NCBI RefSeq assembly: GCF_029894125.1
Contig: NZ_JARXYZ010000015.1
Span: 124,001-188,000, forward strand
DNA: 64,000 nt
Direction: 5' to 3'
Source of the DNA: Kitasatospora sp. MAA19
Lineage (GTDB): Bacteria; Actinomycetota; Actinomycetes; Streptomycetales; Streptomycetaceae
Within the stretch, counting starts at the first letter, position 1. Each line of letters opens with the position of its first letter. The notes under the pieces are model-generated. The model saw only the letters and a program-made list of their open reading frames with translations, was not told the DNA's origin and did not search any database. The translations under genes were made by a program, and so were the position numbers. Shown here piece after piece: positions 32,156-40,328 of this stretch.

Positions 32156-33076
32156 CTAGCCGGCGAGGCCGTGCCGGTGCGCGTAGAGCGCGGCGCGCAA
32201 CCGGTCGGGCTGCCCGATCTTGCGCATGGCCTGGGTGAGGTGCTTCTTCACGGTGGCCTCGGCCAGGGCGAGTTCACGCCCTATCTCGGCGTTGCTCAGC
32301 CCGAGCCCGAGTTTGACCAGCACCTCGCGCTCACGCTCGGTCAGCCCGGCCCGGGCCGGGGGCAGTTCGCCGACGTGCTGCGCGGGGGCCGTCGCGTGGG
32401 CCCGGGCCGGCGGTGGCGCCGGCAGGAACACCGAGCCACCGGCCGCCGCGAGTTGGACCGCGCCGATGATCCGGTCCTCGGCCAGGTCGAGCGGGAAGCA
32501 CCCGCTGGCCCCGGCCAGCAGCATCCGGCTCGCCTCGGCGGTCGACTCGGCCCGGCGCAGCAGCAGCACCCGGGCGGCGGGCGCCGCGTCCGGGCCTCGT
32601 AACGCCACCACGGCGGCGAGATCCTCCTCCAGGCTCGCGCCGCGGCCGAGCAGGATGACGTCCGGTGCGATGCGGCCCACGGCCGCCACCGCGCGCAGCC
32701 GGTCACCGGTGGACCCGACCACCGCCAGTCCGGGCACCGTGGCCAGCACGCTGCGCAGCCCGGCGCTGGCCACCGAGTGCCGCTCGACCAGGAACACCCG
32801 GGCGGCCTCGGTGCGGCCGCGGCGCTCCTCCACGCACATCGGATGGCCGCACCCGCACCCGGCCGCGGCCAGCCCGGCCGACCGCGGCGGGGCCGTCTCG
32901 GCCAGCAACTGGTGACCGGCGATCAGGTCGAGCGGATTGTCGATCTCGGTGTGCAACCGGGACGCGCCCGCGGCGGGTGCGTCCACCGGGGTGGCGCCAC
33001 CGCAGGCCCCGCGCCGGGCGGGGAGCCGGCGGCCGCGCGGGCCGGCCGGAACGGCGAGTTTGCTCACTGCTGCCAT
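32156..33076 (-). CDS. Orphan LuxR-family regulator with degenerate receiver and N-terminal Cys cluster
   Basis: Regulator of 306 residues. The C-terminal HTH is canonical (LTEREREVLVKLGLGLSNAE, then ATVKKHLTQAMRKIG). The middle (about 92-210) aligns with a NarL-type receiver, but the acidic pocket reads VFLVERHSVAS and the phosphoacceptor strand reads DVILLGRGASLEE, with Gly where Asp is expected. No kinase gene adjoins it, so activation is probably not by phosphorylation. Residues 74-81 read CGCGHPMC (Cys74, Cys76, Cys81, His78), a possible metal or Fe-S site. ATG at 33076 follows GGAGGTG. It lies between two divergent gene sets and probably controls one or both. Confidence 0.82.
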   Translation of the reverse strand: MAAVSKLAVPAGPRGRRLPARRGACGGATPVDAPAAGASRLHTEIDNPLDLIAGHQLLAETAPPRSAGLAAAGCGCGHPMCVEERRGRTEAARVFLVERHSVASAGLRSVLATVPGLAVVGSTGDRLRAVAAVGRIAPDVILLGRGASLEEDLAAVVALRGPDAAPAARVLLLRRAESTAEASRMLLAGASGCFPLDLAEDRIIGAVQLAAAGGSVFLPAPPPARAHATAPAQHVGELPPARAGLTEREREVLVKLGLGLSNAEIGRELALAEATVKKHLTQAMRKIGQPDRLRAALYAHRHGLAG

Positions 33077-33266
33077 CCGGCACCTCCGGAGGAGGAGGCA
33101 GGACGTCTGAGGTACGGCATGGCGATTCGGTCCCCTTGCTGGTGGCGGGCCGGCCCCATGGGCACGGTGTGCTGCGGCGAGGATCCCCCGAGGACGCGGA
33201 CGGGCGTCGGCCGCGGAATCCGGGACTGGGGAGAAGCGCCGACCGCGGCGGCTTGAACCGGGGCGG

Positions 33267-33365
33267 TCAGCGCGTTGCGCGCGGTCGACAGAGCTCGTCG
33301 AAACACCTTCGGTGCCACGAGCCGCCGATCCCGACCAGGGTGATGTCGGTCCGCCGAATAGCCAT
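33267..33365 (-). CDS. Leaderless 32-residue ORF upstream of the LuxR gene (possible leader peptide)
   Basis: ATG at 33365 begins a 32-codon frame ending with TGA at 33267, about 190 bp upstream of the LuxR gene on the same strand. The predicted peptide starts MAIRRTDITLVGIGG and ends RRCFDELCRPRATR. The promoter described separately puts the transcription start at or next to the ATG, so translation would be leaderless. The C-terminal RRCFDELCRP recalls the Arg/Cys-containing leader peptides found before sulfur genes in actinobacteria, but the match is loose. A role in attenuation is inference. Confidence 0.45.
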   Translation of the reverse strand: MAIRRTDITLVGIGGSWHRRCFDELCRPRATR

Positions 33366-33372
33366 GCGGGGA

Positions 33373-33402
33373 ACCCTAGGTCCGGTTCCTTGTGCAGGTC
33401 AA
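33373..33402 (-). promoter_or_regulatory. Sigma-HrdB-like promoter of the small ORF and LuxR gene
   Basis: On the minus strand TTGACC (33397-33402) is followed after 18 bp by TAGGGT (33373-33378). The start point would fall 6-8 bases later, at the ATG of the 32-codon ORF (33365). Confidence 0.6.
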
Positions 33403-33451
33403 GGATGGGACCGGGCCTCGGCGTCCTGGGCAGCGGCGGTCCTGGTACCGC

Positions 33452-33478
33452 GGATGCTGTGACCGGAAGTAACAGCAT
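33452..33478. promoter_or_regulatory. Inverted repeat in the LuxR/importer divergent region
   Basis: GATGCTGT (33452-33459) and ACAGCATC (33471-33478), 11-bp spacer, 50 bp upstream of the LuxR-side promoter. Possible regulator site for either direction. Confidence 0.4.
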
Positions 33479-33756
33479 CAAGTGCTGACTGGCTGTCCGG
33501 GCCACCCGTCCGCAACCCTCCTTCCAGCGGCTGCAGCTGCCGGAGCGTCATCGACGCCCCACGGAGCGCCCGACCGGGGCCCGTACCCGAGGCCCCGCAC
33601 CCGGGGCCCGCAACCCGAGTCGCCCGAACACGGCCACCGCCCCACGGCGAACGGCCTCCCCGGGCCCGGTGCGGCGGCCCGGCACCGCGGGTGCCGCCGG
33701 TCGCAGCCCCGACGACCCGATCCGAACCGCCCTCCCCCGGAAGGACCACCAGAACC

Positions 33757-33825
33757 ATGCCCGCCCCGCCCAGCCGGCCCGCCGCCGGCCAGTCCGGCGC
33801 CTCGCCCCGGAGGGCCGGCGGGTGA
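33757..33825 (+). CDS. 22-residue ORF translationally coupled to the importer operon
   Basis: ATG at 33757 is preceded by a good Shine-Dalgarno (GGAAGGA) at 33739-33745. It encodes MPAPPSRPAAGQSGASPRR plus AGG and ends with TGA overlapping the GTG start of the first permease (GTGA). It may serve only to load ribosomes for the permease, or be a true small peptide. No homology recognised. Confidence 0.35.
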   Translation: MPAPPSRPAAGQSGASPRRAGG

Positions 33826-34766
33826 CCCGATTCCTACTGCGCCGGCTCCTGCTGGCCGTGCCGACACTGCTCGGCGTCACCGCCGTCGTCTTCGCGACGG
33901 TCGCGCTGGTCCCCGGCGACCCGGTCGCCGCCTTCCTCGGCCCGGGCGCACCGCCCGAGGCCCGCCGCGAACTCACCGAACGGCTCGGCCTGGAGCAGCC
34001 GTTGCCCGTCCGCTACGCCGACTGGCTCGGACACGCGCTCACCGGCGACCTCGGCACCTCCATCTCCGGTCAGCGCCCGGTAGCCGACCTCCTGCTCCCC
34101 GCGCTCGGCCAGACCCTGACCCTGACCGCGGCCGCGTTCCTGCTGGTGCTGGCCGGCGGGGTGGCGCTCGGCGCCCTCGGCGCGCTGCGCCCGCGCAGCG
34201 CCGGCGGGCGGATCTCCGGCGCGCTGTCCGCCCTCGCGGTCTCCGCCCCGCAGTACTCGGTGGCCCTGCTGCTGATCGCCGTCTTCGCCGTCGGCCTGCG
34301 CTGGCTGCCGGCCGGCGGCACGCACGACGTGTTCGGCGACGGCGGCCCGATCGACCTGGCCCGCCACCTGATCCTGCCGGCCGTCGCCGCCGCGCTCGTC
34401 CCGCTCGGGCTCACCGCGCGGGTGTTCCGGGCCGCGCTGGGCGGCGTGCTGGCCGGCGAACTGGCCGACTCGCTGCGCGCCCGCGGCCTGCGCCCGGCCG
34501 CCGTGCTGCGGCACTGCGTGCACAACGCCTCGCCGGCGCTGCTGACCATCGGCGGCCTGCAACTCGCCTACCTCCTGGAGGGGGTGATCTTCGTGGAGAC
34601 CCTGTTCGCCTGGCCCGGCATCGGCCGGCTGCTCTACGACGCTCTCACCGCCCGCGACCTGCCCCTGGTGCAGGGCGGGGTGCTGATGGTGGCGGTCGCG
34701 TTCGTCGGCGTCAACATCCTGGTGGACGCGGCGCACGCGGTGATCGACCCGCGAGTAAGGAACTGA
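33822..34766 (+). CDS. Peptide/nickel-type ABC transporter permease (DppB/NikB-like)
   Basis: Permease of 314 residues. N-terminal FLLRRLLLAVPTLLGVTAVV is the family hallmark, followed by PGDPVAAFLGPGAPPEARRE, and the C-terminal GVIFVETLFAWPGIGRLLYD, with six predicted helices. GTG at 33822 is preceded by CGGAGGGCC. It forms the membrane channel with the next gene, which begins 1 bp after its stop. The substrate class (dipeptide, opine, metallophore or organosulfur peptide) is not defined by this subunit. Confidence 0.93.
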   Translation: MTRFLLRRLLLAVPTLLGVTAVVFATVALVPGDPVAAFLGPGAPPEARRELTERLGLEQPLPVRYADWLGHALTGDLGTSISGQRPVADLLLPALGQTLTLTAAAFLLVLAGGVALGALGALRPRSAGGRISGALSALAVSAPQYSVALLLIAVFAVGLRWLPAGGTHDVFGDGGPIDLARHLILPAVAAALVPLGLTARVFRAALGGVLAGELADSLRARGLRPAAVLRHCVHNASPALLTIGGLQLAYLLEGVIFVETLFAWPGIGRLLYDALTARDLPLVQGGVLMVAVAFVGVNILVDAAHAVIDPRVRN

Positions 34767-34767
34767 T

Positions 34768-35667
34768 GTGACGTCACGTGTCCTCGGCCGAGCCAACCTC
34801 GGTCTGACCTTCCCCGCCGCCCTCGCGGCGCTCCTGCTCCTGCTCGCGCTCGCCGCGCCTCTGGTGGCCCCGGACGACCCGGCCGCCGGACGGCTGGCGG
34901 ACCGGCTGCTCGACCCCGGCAGCCCCGGCCACCCGCTCGGCACCGACGGCCAGGGCCGCGACCTGCTCAGTCGGCTCATCTGGGCCGGGCGCGCCTCGCT
35001 CACCGGCGGGTTCGTGCCGGTCGCGGTGGCCGCCGTCGCCGGCACGCTGCTCGGGGTGGTGGCCGGGCTCGGCGGCCGGACCACCGAGCAGGCCCTGCTG
35101 CGCCTGCTGGACGTGCTCTACGCCTTCCCCGGGGTGCTGCTGGCGATCGCCGTCGCCTCGCTGCTCACCCCCGGCCTGGGCGCGACCGTGCTCGCGCTCT
35201 CGGTGGTGCTCACCCCCGCGGTGGCGCGGGTCGCGTTCACCGAGACCCGGCGGGTCCGGAGCGCCGAGTACCTGGCGGCCGCCCGGGTCAGCGGCGCCGG
35301 CTGGGGGGCGCTGGTCCTCCGACAGGTCGCCCCGGTGGTGGCCCCGGTGGTCCTGGTGTACGCGTCCTCGCTGGTCGGGCTCGCCATCATGTACGCCGCC
35401 GGGCTGTCCTTCCTCGGGCTCGGGGTCGCCCCGCCCACCGCCGAGTGGGGCGCGATGCTGGAGGAACTGCGACCGTCCCTGCTCACCCACCCCTGGGTGG
35501 CGGTGCAGCCGGCCCTCGTCATCCTCGTCGTCTCGGTCGTCTTCAACACCCTCGGCGAGGCGTTGCGCACCCGCATCGGCGACACCGCCGCCCAACTGCC
35601 GCCGTCGGCCCCCGCGATGGCGGGCCGGCTCCCCCGGCCGATCGCCGCGAAGCGGGTGGGCGTATGA
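34768..35667 (+). CDS. Peptide/nickel-type ABC transporter permease (DppC/NikC-like)
   Basis: Permease of 299 residues. Family landmarks: PLGTDGQGRDLLSRLIWAGR, LLRLLDVLYAFPGVLLAIAV, EYLAAARVSGAGWGALVLRQ and SFLGLGVAPPTAEWGAML. GTG start at 34768. Its stop overlaps the ATG of the first ATPase (ATGA). Together with the previous gene it forms the heterodimeric channel. Confidence 0.93.
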   Translation: MTSRVLGRANLGLTFPAALAALLLLLALAAPLVAPDDPAAGRLADRLLDPGSPGHPLGTDGQGRDLLSRLIWAGRASLTGGFVPVAVAAVAGTLLGVVAGLGGRTTEQALLRLLDVLYAFPGVLLAIAVASLLTPGLGATVLALSVVLTPAVARVAFTETRRVRSAEYLAAARVSGAGWGALVLRQVAPVVAPVVLVYASSLVGLAIMYAAGLSFLGLGVAPPTAEWGAMLEELRPSLLTHPWVAVQPALVILVVSVVFNTLGEALRTRIGDTAAQLPPSAPAMAGRLPRPIAAKRVGV

Positions 35668-36446
35668 GCGCGCTGCTGGAGGTCGACGGCCTGACCGTCG
35701 AGTACCCCGGCGGGGCCCAGGCCGTCGACGGCGTGTCCCTCGCCCTTCCCGCCGGCCAGGCCCTGGTCCTGCTCGGCGAGTCCGGCAGCGGGAAGACGAC
35801 CGTCGCCCGCACGGTGCTCGGGCTGCCCGGGCACGGCGCCGCCGTCACCGGAGCCGTCCGGCTGGCCGGGACCGACCTGCGGGCGCTCGGCGAACGCGAG
35901 CTGGCCGACGTCCGCGGCCGGCGGATCGGCTACGTGCCGCAGGACCCGACCGCCTCCCTCGACCCGCTGCGCCGGATCGGCCCGCAGCTCGCCGAGGTGC
36001 TGCGCCGGCACGGGATCGCGAGCGGCCGCCGGGCCGCCCGTGAGGCCGTCCCCGGGCTGCTCGCCACCGCCGGCGTACCCGACCCGGAGCGGGTCGCCCG
36101 GGCGTACCCGCACGAACTCTCCGGCGGCCTGCGCCAGCGCGCCGCGATCGCCCTCGCGATCTGCTGCGGACCGGAACTGCTGATCGCCGACGAGCCGACC
36201 ACCGCGCTCGACGCGCTGGTCCGCGGCCGGATCCTGGACCTGTTCACCACCCTGCGCGCCGACTGCGGCATCGCGCTGGTGCTGGTCACCCACGACCTCA
36301 CGGTGGCCCGCCGGATCGGCGGCACCGTCGCGGTCATGCGGGCCGGCCGGATCGTCGAGCTCGGCCCCGCCGACCGGGTGCTCGGGGAACCCGAACACGC
36401 CTTCACCGCCGCTCTGGTGGCCGCCGAACCGGGAGCCCGCCGATGA
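35664..36446 (+). CDS. ABC transporter ATPase (DppD/NikD-like)
   Basis: ATPase of 260 residues: Walker A GESGSGKT, Q-loop YVPQDP, signature LSGGLRQR, Walker B LLIADEPT, and H-loop VTHDLTVA. It is shorter than DppD/OppD proteins (about 320) because the C-terminal oligopeptide-transporter extension with its Cys cluster is missing, which is more like NikD. ATG at 35664 overlaps the permease stop; its stop overlaps the next ATPase start. Confidence 0.92.
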   Translation: MSALLEVDGLTVEYPGGAQAVDGVSLALPAGQALVLLGESGSGKTTVARTVLGLPGHGAAVTGAVRLAGTDLRALGERELADVRGRRIGYVPQDPTASLDPLRRIGPQLAEVLRRHGIASGRRAAREAVPGLLATAGVPDPERVARAYPHELSGGLRQRAAIALAICCGPELLIADEPTTALDALVRGRILDLFTTLRADCGIALVLVTHDLTVARRIGGTVAVMRAGRIVELGPADRVLGEPEHAFTAALVAAEPGARR

Positions 36447-37378
36447 ACACCCACGCCCGAGCAGAGGCCCACGCCCACGCACAGACCCACGCCCAAACAC
36501 AGGCCCACGCCCCGGCACAGACCCACGTCCACGCCCAAACACAGACCAACGTCCACGCCCAAGCCCGTGGGCACGCCCGCGCCCTGCCGGTTGCGGCTCG
36601 GACCTCGCCCGACCCGGCCCCCGCCCTGCTCGTCGTCGACGCCGTCACCAAGCGCTACGGTGACCGGAGCGCCCTGGACGGCGTCAGCCTCTGCGTCGCG
36701 CCGGGCGAGACCGTCGGCCTGGTCGGCGAGTCGGGCTCCGGAAAGTCCACCCTGGCCCGCCTCGCCCTCGGTCTGCTGTCCCCCGACTCCGGCAGCGTCC
36801 GCTTCGCCGGCCGCGATCCGTACCGGCTGCGCGGCCGCGCCGACCGCGCGCTGCGGGGCCGGCTGCAGTTCGTCCCGCAGAACCCGCGCGGATCGCTCAA
36901 CCCGAGCCTGCGGGCCGGGGAGGCGGTCGCCTTCGCGCTCCGGCTGCACGGCACGCCACGCGCCGAGCGCGCCGCGGCCGTCGCCCGGCTCTTCGCGCAG
37001 GTCGGCCTGGAGCCCGCGCTCGCCGCCCGCTACCCGCGCGAGCTGTCCGGCGGGCAGCTCCAGCGGGTGGCCGTCGCCCGGGCCCTGGCCACCGAGCCGG
37101 ACCTGGTGGTCTGCGACGAGCCGACCTCCGCCCTGGACCGGAGCGTGCAGGCCCGCCTGCTCGATCTGCTGACCGACCTGCAGGAACGCACGGGCCTGGC
37201 CTACTTGTTCATCTCCCACGACCTCGCCGTCGTCCGGCACCTCGCCCACCGGGTGCTGGTGCTGCGGCACGGCCGGGTGGTCGAGGAGGGCCCCACCGAT
37301 CTCCTCTGGGACTCCCCCGCGCACCCGTACACCCGGGCCCTGCTGGAGGCCGCCGGCGGCGGTTCCGGAGCGCCGTAG
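36443..37378 (+). CDS. ABC transporter ATPase with histidine-rich N-terminus (DppF/NikE-like)
   Basis: ATPase of 311 residues. The ABC domain begins near residue 63 (LLVVDAVTKRYGD) with Walker A GESGSGKST, Q-loop FVPQNPRG, signature LSGGQLQR, Walker B LVVCDEPTSALD and H-loop ISHDLAVV. Ahead of it is an unusual 47-residue stretch with nine His (4, 10, 12, 16, 22, 28, 30, 38, 44) in A-H-A-x-T repeats, encoded by repetitive DNA. Such tails in HypB or NikE-like proteins bind Ni or Zn, so a metal-linked substrate is possible. The ATG overlap with the previous gene supports this start. Confidence 0.9.
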   Translation: MNTHARAEAHAHAQTHAQTQAHAPAQTHVHAQTQTNVHAQARGHARALPVAARTSPDPAPALLVVDAVTKRYGDRSALDGVSLCVAPGETVGLVGESGSGKSTLARLALGLLSPDSGSVRFAGRDPYRLRGRADRALRGRLQFVPQNPRGSLNPSLRAGEAVAFALRLHGTPRAERAAAVARLFAQVGLEPALAARYPRELSGGQLQRVAVARALATEPDLVVCDEPTSALDRSVQARLLDLLTDLQERTGLAYLFISHDLAVVRHLAHRVLVLRHGRVVEEGPTDLLWDSPAHPYTRALLEAAGGGSGAP

Positions 37379-37391
37379 CGCGCTTCCCGCT

Positions 37392-37487
37392 CGGTACCGC
37401 CGGAGCTCCGTACCACCGGAGCTCCGTACCGCCGAAATCCCGTACCGCTCGAACCCCGCACCACTGAAACCCCGCACCACCGAACCG
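37392..37487. repeat. 16-bp tandem repeat array, six units
   Basis: Six exact-length 16-bp units start at 37392, 37408, 37424, 37440, 37456 and 37472; unit 2 is CCGTACCACCGGAGCT and later units drift. The array fills the gap between the ATPase stop and the binding-protein ATG (37501), so it would be in the mRNA ahead of that gene. Confidence 0.85.
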
Positions 37488-37500
37488 ACGAGGAATCGCC

Positions 37501-39117
37501 ATGACGCGCACCGCCCGGATCCGCACCAGAGCCGTCGCCCTGCCGGCCGCCGCCGTCCTGCTCACGGCGGCAGCCGGCTGCGCCGGGTCCAGCGGCGGCT
37601 CCGCGGGAGCGGGCGGCGGCAACGGCCACGGCGGCACCCTGGTCATCGGGGCCACCGGCAAACTCCCCAACCCCGACACCGTGATCGGCGGCGCCGGCTT
37701 CGAGGGCAAGCGGCTGGTCTCCTTCCAGCTCTACGAGGGCCTCACCCGGTACGAGCTGCTCAAGGACACCGACAAGCCGCCGGTCGTCACCGGCGCCCTG
37801 GCCACCGACTGGCAGGTCGCCGCCGACGCCAGGACCTGGACCTTCACCCTCCGCAAGGGCGTCACGTTCCAGGACGGCACCCCGTTCGACGCCGACGCCG
37901 TGATCTTCAACCTGGCCCGCTACCTCGACAAGAAGAGCCCCGAGTACACCGACGCCCTCGGCGCCGCCGCCGCCGAGTACGCGGGCGACATCGCCTCGTA
38001 CCGCAAGACCGACGCCGACCACGTCGAACTGGTCACCAAGGACCCCAACGGCCACTTCCCCGAGGACCTCGCGCACGTCCTGATCGCGAGCCCCACCGCC
38101 GTCCGCGGCACCGGTTCGGCGCACTTCTCCCAGCACCCGGTCGGCACCGGCCCGTTCTCCTTCGTCTCGCAGACCGAGGGCCAGCAGATCGAGCTGGCCG
38201 CCAACAAGGACTACTGGCGCGGCGCCCCCAAGCTCGACCGGCTCGTGATCAAGGCCCTGCCGGACGCCGCGGCCCGCACCGCGGCCCTGCGCTCCGGCGG
38301 CGTGAACTGGATCGAGTACCCGAACCCGGACGACATCGACAGCCTCAAGGCCGACGGCGTGCAGATCGCCACGAACAGCTACGACCACCTCTGGTACTGG
38401 ATCCTGGACACCTCGAAGGCGCCCTGGAACAACCCGCTGGTCCGCAAGGCCGCCAACTACGCGATCGACCGCAAGGCGATCGCCGAGAAGCTGCTGCACG
38501 GCACCGCCGACCCCGCCTACCAGACCGCGCCGCGCGCCACCGCCGCCTATGACCCCGCCGAGGACGTCTACTCCTACGACCCGGCCAAGGCACGGCAGTT
38601 GCTCACCGAGGCCGGCGTCCCGAACGGGTTCAGCACCTCCGTCACCGTGCCCACCGGCGGCAGCGGCAACCTGCTGCCGGTGCCGATCGCCGAGGCGCTC
38701 CAGCGGGACCTCGCCGCCGTCGGCATCAAGGTCGAGCTGCGCACGACCGACTGGACCACGCTGATCGGCGCCGAGGCCAAGGGCGAGGTGGCGCTCGGCT
38801 CCGACGCCGTCGCCCAGTCCACCACGCTGTTCCAGTCCGAGGCGCTGCTTCCGCTGTTCCTCGGGTCCAAGAGCCCGTTCTGGACCGGCCACTACGCCAA
38901 CCCGCAGGTCGACGAGCTGCTCGCCTCCTCGGCCGCCAACGCCGACCAGGCCGCCCGGCAGGCCGGGTACCGCACGGCGCTCTCGCTGGTCACCCAGGAC
39001 GCACCCTGGCTGTTCGTGGTCAACGACCGCAATCCACGGGCCCTCTCGCCGAAGGTCCAGGGGCTGGTTCAGCCGCAGTCCTGGTTCCTCGACCTGACCA
39101 CGGTGTGGGTCCGCTGA
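37501..39117 (+). CDS. Peptide/nickel-type ABC substrate-binding lipoprotein (SBP family 5)
   Basis: Extracellular binding protein of 538 residues. Lipoprotein signal with Cys27 (LTAAAGC), then a Gly/Ser linker. Family-5 landmarks: FQLYEGLTRYELLK, WTFTLRKGVTFQDGTPFDAD, HPVGTGPFSF, NPLVRKAANYAIDRKAIAEK, and YDPAKARQLLTEAGVPNGF. It gives specificity to the importer encoded upstream. The ligand pocket cannot be read from sequence. ATG at 37501 follows GACGAGG. Confidence 0.93.
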   Translation: MTRTARIRTRAVALPAAAVLLTAAAGCAGSSGGSAGAGGGNGHGGTLVIGATGKLPNPDTVIGGAGFEGKRLVSFQLYEGLTRYELLKDTDKPPVVTGALATDWQVAADARTWTFTLRKGVTFQDGTPFDADAVIFNLARYLDKKSPEYTDALGAAAAEYAGDIASYRKTDADHVELVTKDPNGHFPEDLAHVLIASPTAVRGTGSAHFSQHPVGTGPFSFVSQTEGQQIELAANKDYWRGAPKLDRLVIKALPDAAARTAALRSGGVNWIEYPNPDDIDSLKADGVQIATNSYDHLWYWILDTSKAPWNNPLVRKAANYAIDRKAIAEKLLHGTADPAYQTAPRATAAYDPAEDVYSYDPAKARQLLTEAGVPNGFSTSVTVPTGGSGNLLPVPIAEALQRDLAAVGIKVELRTTDWTTLIGAEAKGEVALGSDAVAQSTTLFQSEALLPLFLGSKSPFWTGHYANPQVDELLASSAANADQAARQAGYRTALSLVTQDAPWLFVVNDRNPRALSPKVQGLVQPQSWFLDLTTVWVR

Positions 39118-39191
39118 CCCCGGGCACCACCCCCGCTAACCCCGTACACTCCCTCCGCGCACCGAGCACCACAGGAAGGACGGCCATCCCG

Positions 39192-40253
39192 ATGACCGCC
39201 CCGCACCGGCCCCACCACCACACCGGGATCGTCCCGCCCGACGCCCCGCACGGCACCGGGCCCGCCGCGCCGCCCAAGTGGGGCATCACCCTCCCCCTGC
39301 CCGGCCTCACCATCGACCGGCACCGGTTCCTGGTCGAGCGGCTTCCCGACCTCGGCTACACCGACGTGTGGAGCGCCGAGGGCGGCGGCACCGACGCGTT
39401 CACCCCGCTGGCCGCCACCGCGGCCTGGTCCCCGACGCTGCGGATCGGCACCGGCATCGTTCCGGTGCACACCCGCGGCCCGGCCGTGCTCGCCCAGACC
39501 GCCGCGACGCTCGCCCAACTCGCCCCGGGCCGGCTCCTGCTGGGCATCGGCGCCTCCGTCCCCGCACACGTCACCGACATCAACGGCATCCCGTTCGACG
39601 AGCCGTTCAAGCGCACCCGGGACGTGCTGCGGTTCGTCACCCGGGCGCTGCGCGGCGAGTACGTCTCGGGCGGGTTCGACACCTTCGACATCACCGGCTA
39701 CCGGCTGCCGCACCCTCCGGCCGAACCGGTCAAGGTGATCCTGGGCGCGCTGCGGCCCAACATGCTCCGGCTCGGCTTCAACGAGGGCGACGGCGCCATC
39801 ACCAACCTGCTGTTCCCGCACGACGTGCCGAAGATCCTGGACGCCGTCGGTCCGCAGCCGCCCGGGAAGGAACTGGTGGTCAAGGTCTTCGTCTGCCCCA
39901 CCGAGGACACCGACTACGCCCACCGCGCCACCCGCCCGTTCCTGGCCTGGATCCTCAACCGCGAGCCGTACCGCAAGTTCCACGAGTGGCTGGGCCACGG
40001 CGACCTGCTCGCCGAGACCCACCGTCTCTGGGCCGCCGGCGACCCGGAGGGCGCCCAGAAGGCGCTGCCCGACGAGGTCGTCGACGGACTGTTCGTCAGC
40101 GGCTCGCCGGAGGAGTGCCGGGAGCGCATCCTCGCCTACCACCGCCCCGGCGTCACCACGATCCAGCTGTACGTGTCGCTGCCGCCCGAGGTGTTCGTCA
40201 GCCGGGCCAAGCTGCTCGACACCCTGGCCCGGCTCGGCCCGGCCGCCCACTGA
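39192..40253 (+). CDS. LLM-class flavin-dependent oxidoreductase (F420/FMN type)
   Basis: Luciferase-like monooxygenase fold of 353 residues: PKWGITLPLPGLTID, LPDLGYTDVWSAEGGGTDAF, LRIGTGIVPVHTRGPAVLAQ, LAPGRLLLGIGAS and the later VSGSPEECRERILAYHRPG. The pattern is closest to F420- or FMN-dependent oxidoreductases of actinobacteria. It follows the binding-protein gene by 74 bp and is probably part of the same operon, processing the imported compound (inference). The His/Pro-rich N-terminus (HRPHHHTG) may be a flexible tail. Confidence 0.88.
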   Translation: MTAPHRPHHHTGIVPPDAPHGTGPAAPPKWGITLPLPGLTIDRHRFLVERLPDLGYTDVWSAEGGGTDAFTPLAATAAWSPTLRIGTGIVPVHTRGPAVLAQTAATLAQLAPGRLLLGIGASVPAHVTDINGIPFDEPFKRTRDVLRFVTRALRGEYVSGGFDTFDITGYRLPHPPAEPVKVILGALRPNMLRLGFNEGDGAITNLLFPHDVPKILDAVGPQPPGKELVVKVFVCPTEDTDYAHRATRPFLAWILNREPYRKFHEWLGHGDLLAETHRLWAAGDPEGAQKALPDEVVDGLFVSGSPEECRERILAYHRPGVTTIQLYVSLPPEVFVSRAKLLDTLARLGPAAH

Positions 40254-40328
40254 CCGTCGCCCTGCACCGCATCCGTCCTGCACCCCATTCGTCCTCACCG
40301 CATCCGTCCTCACAGCCCGAGGAGAGCC

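Larger units (their letters stand above)
33077..33821. other. Long divergent control region between LuxR and the ABC importer
   Basis: 745 bp with no large gene. It holds the leaderless 32-codon ORF and its promoter (33267-33402), an 8-bp inverted repeat GATGCTGT (33452-33459) / ACAGCATC (33471-33478), and the 22-codon ORF coupled to the first permease (33757-33825). An 84-codon minus-strand frame at 33064-33318 was seen but is not supported. Confidence 0.6.

Noticed and set aside
33064-33318. 84-codon minus-strand frame just before luxR (MAPKVFRRALSTARNAL)
   Set aside because: No good ribosome site, mixed third-base composition, overlaps the better supported 32-codon ORF. Could be a small peptide gene, but evidence is insufficient.
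37392-37487. Possible CRISPR array
   Set aside because: Units are contiguous 16-bp repeats without spacers, and no cas genes are present.
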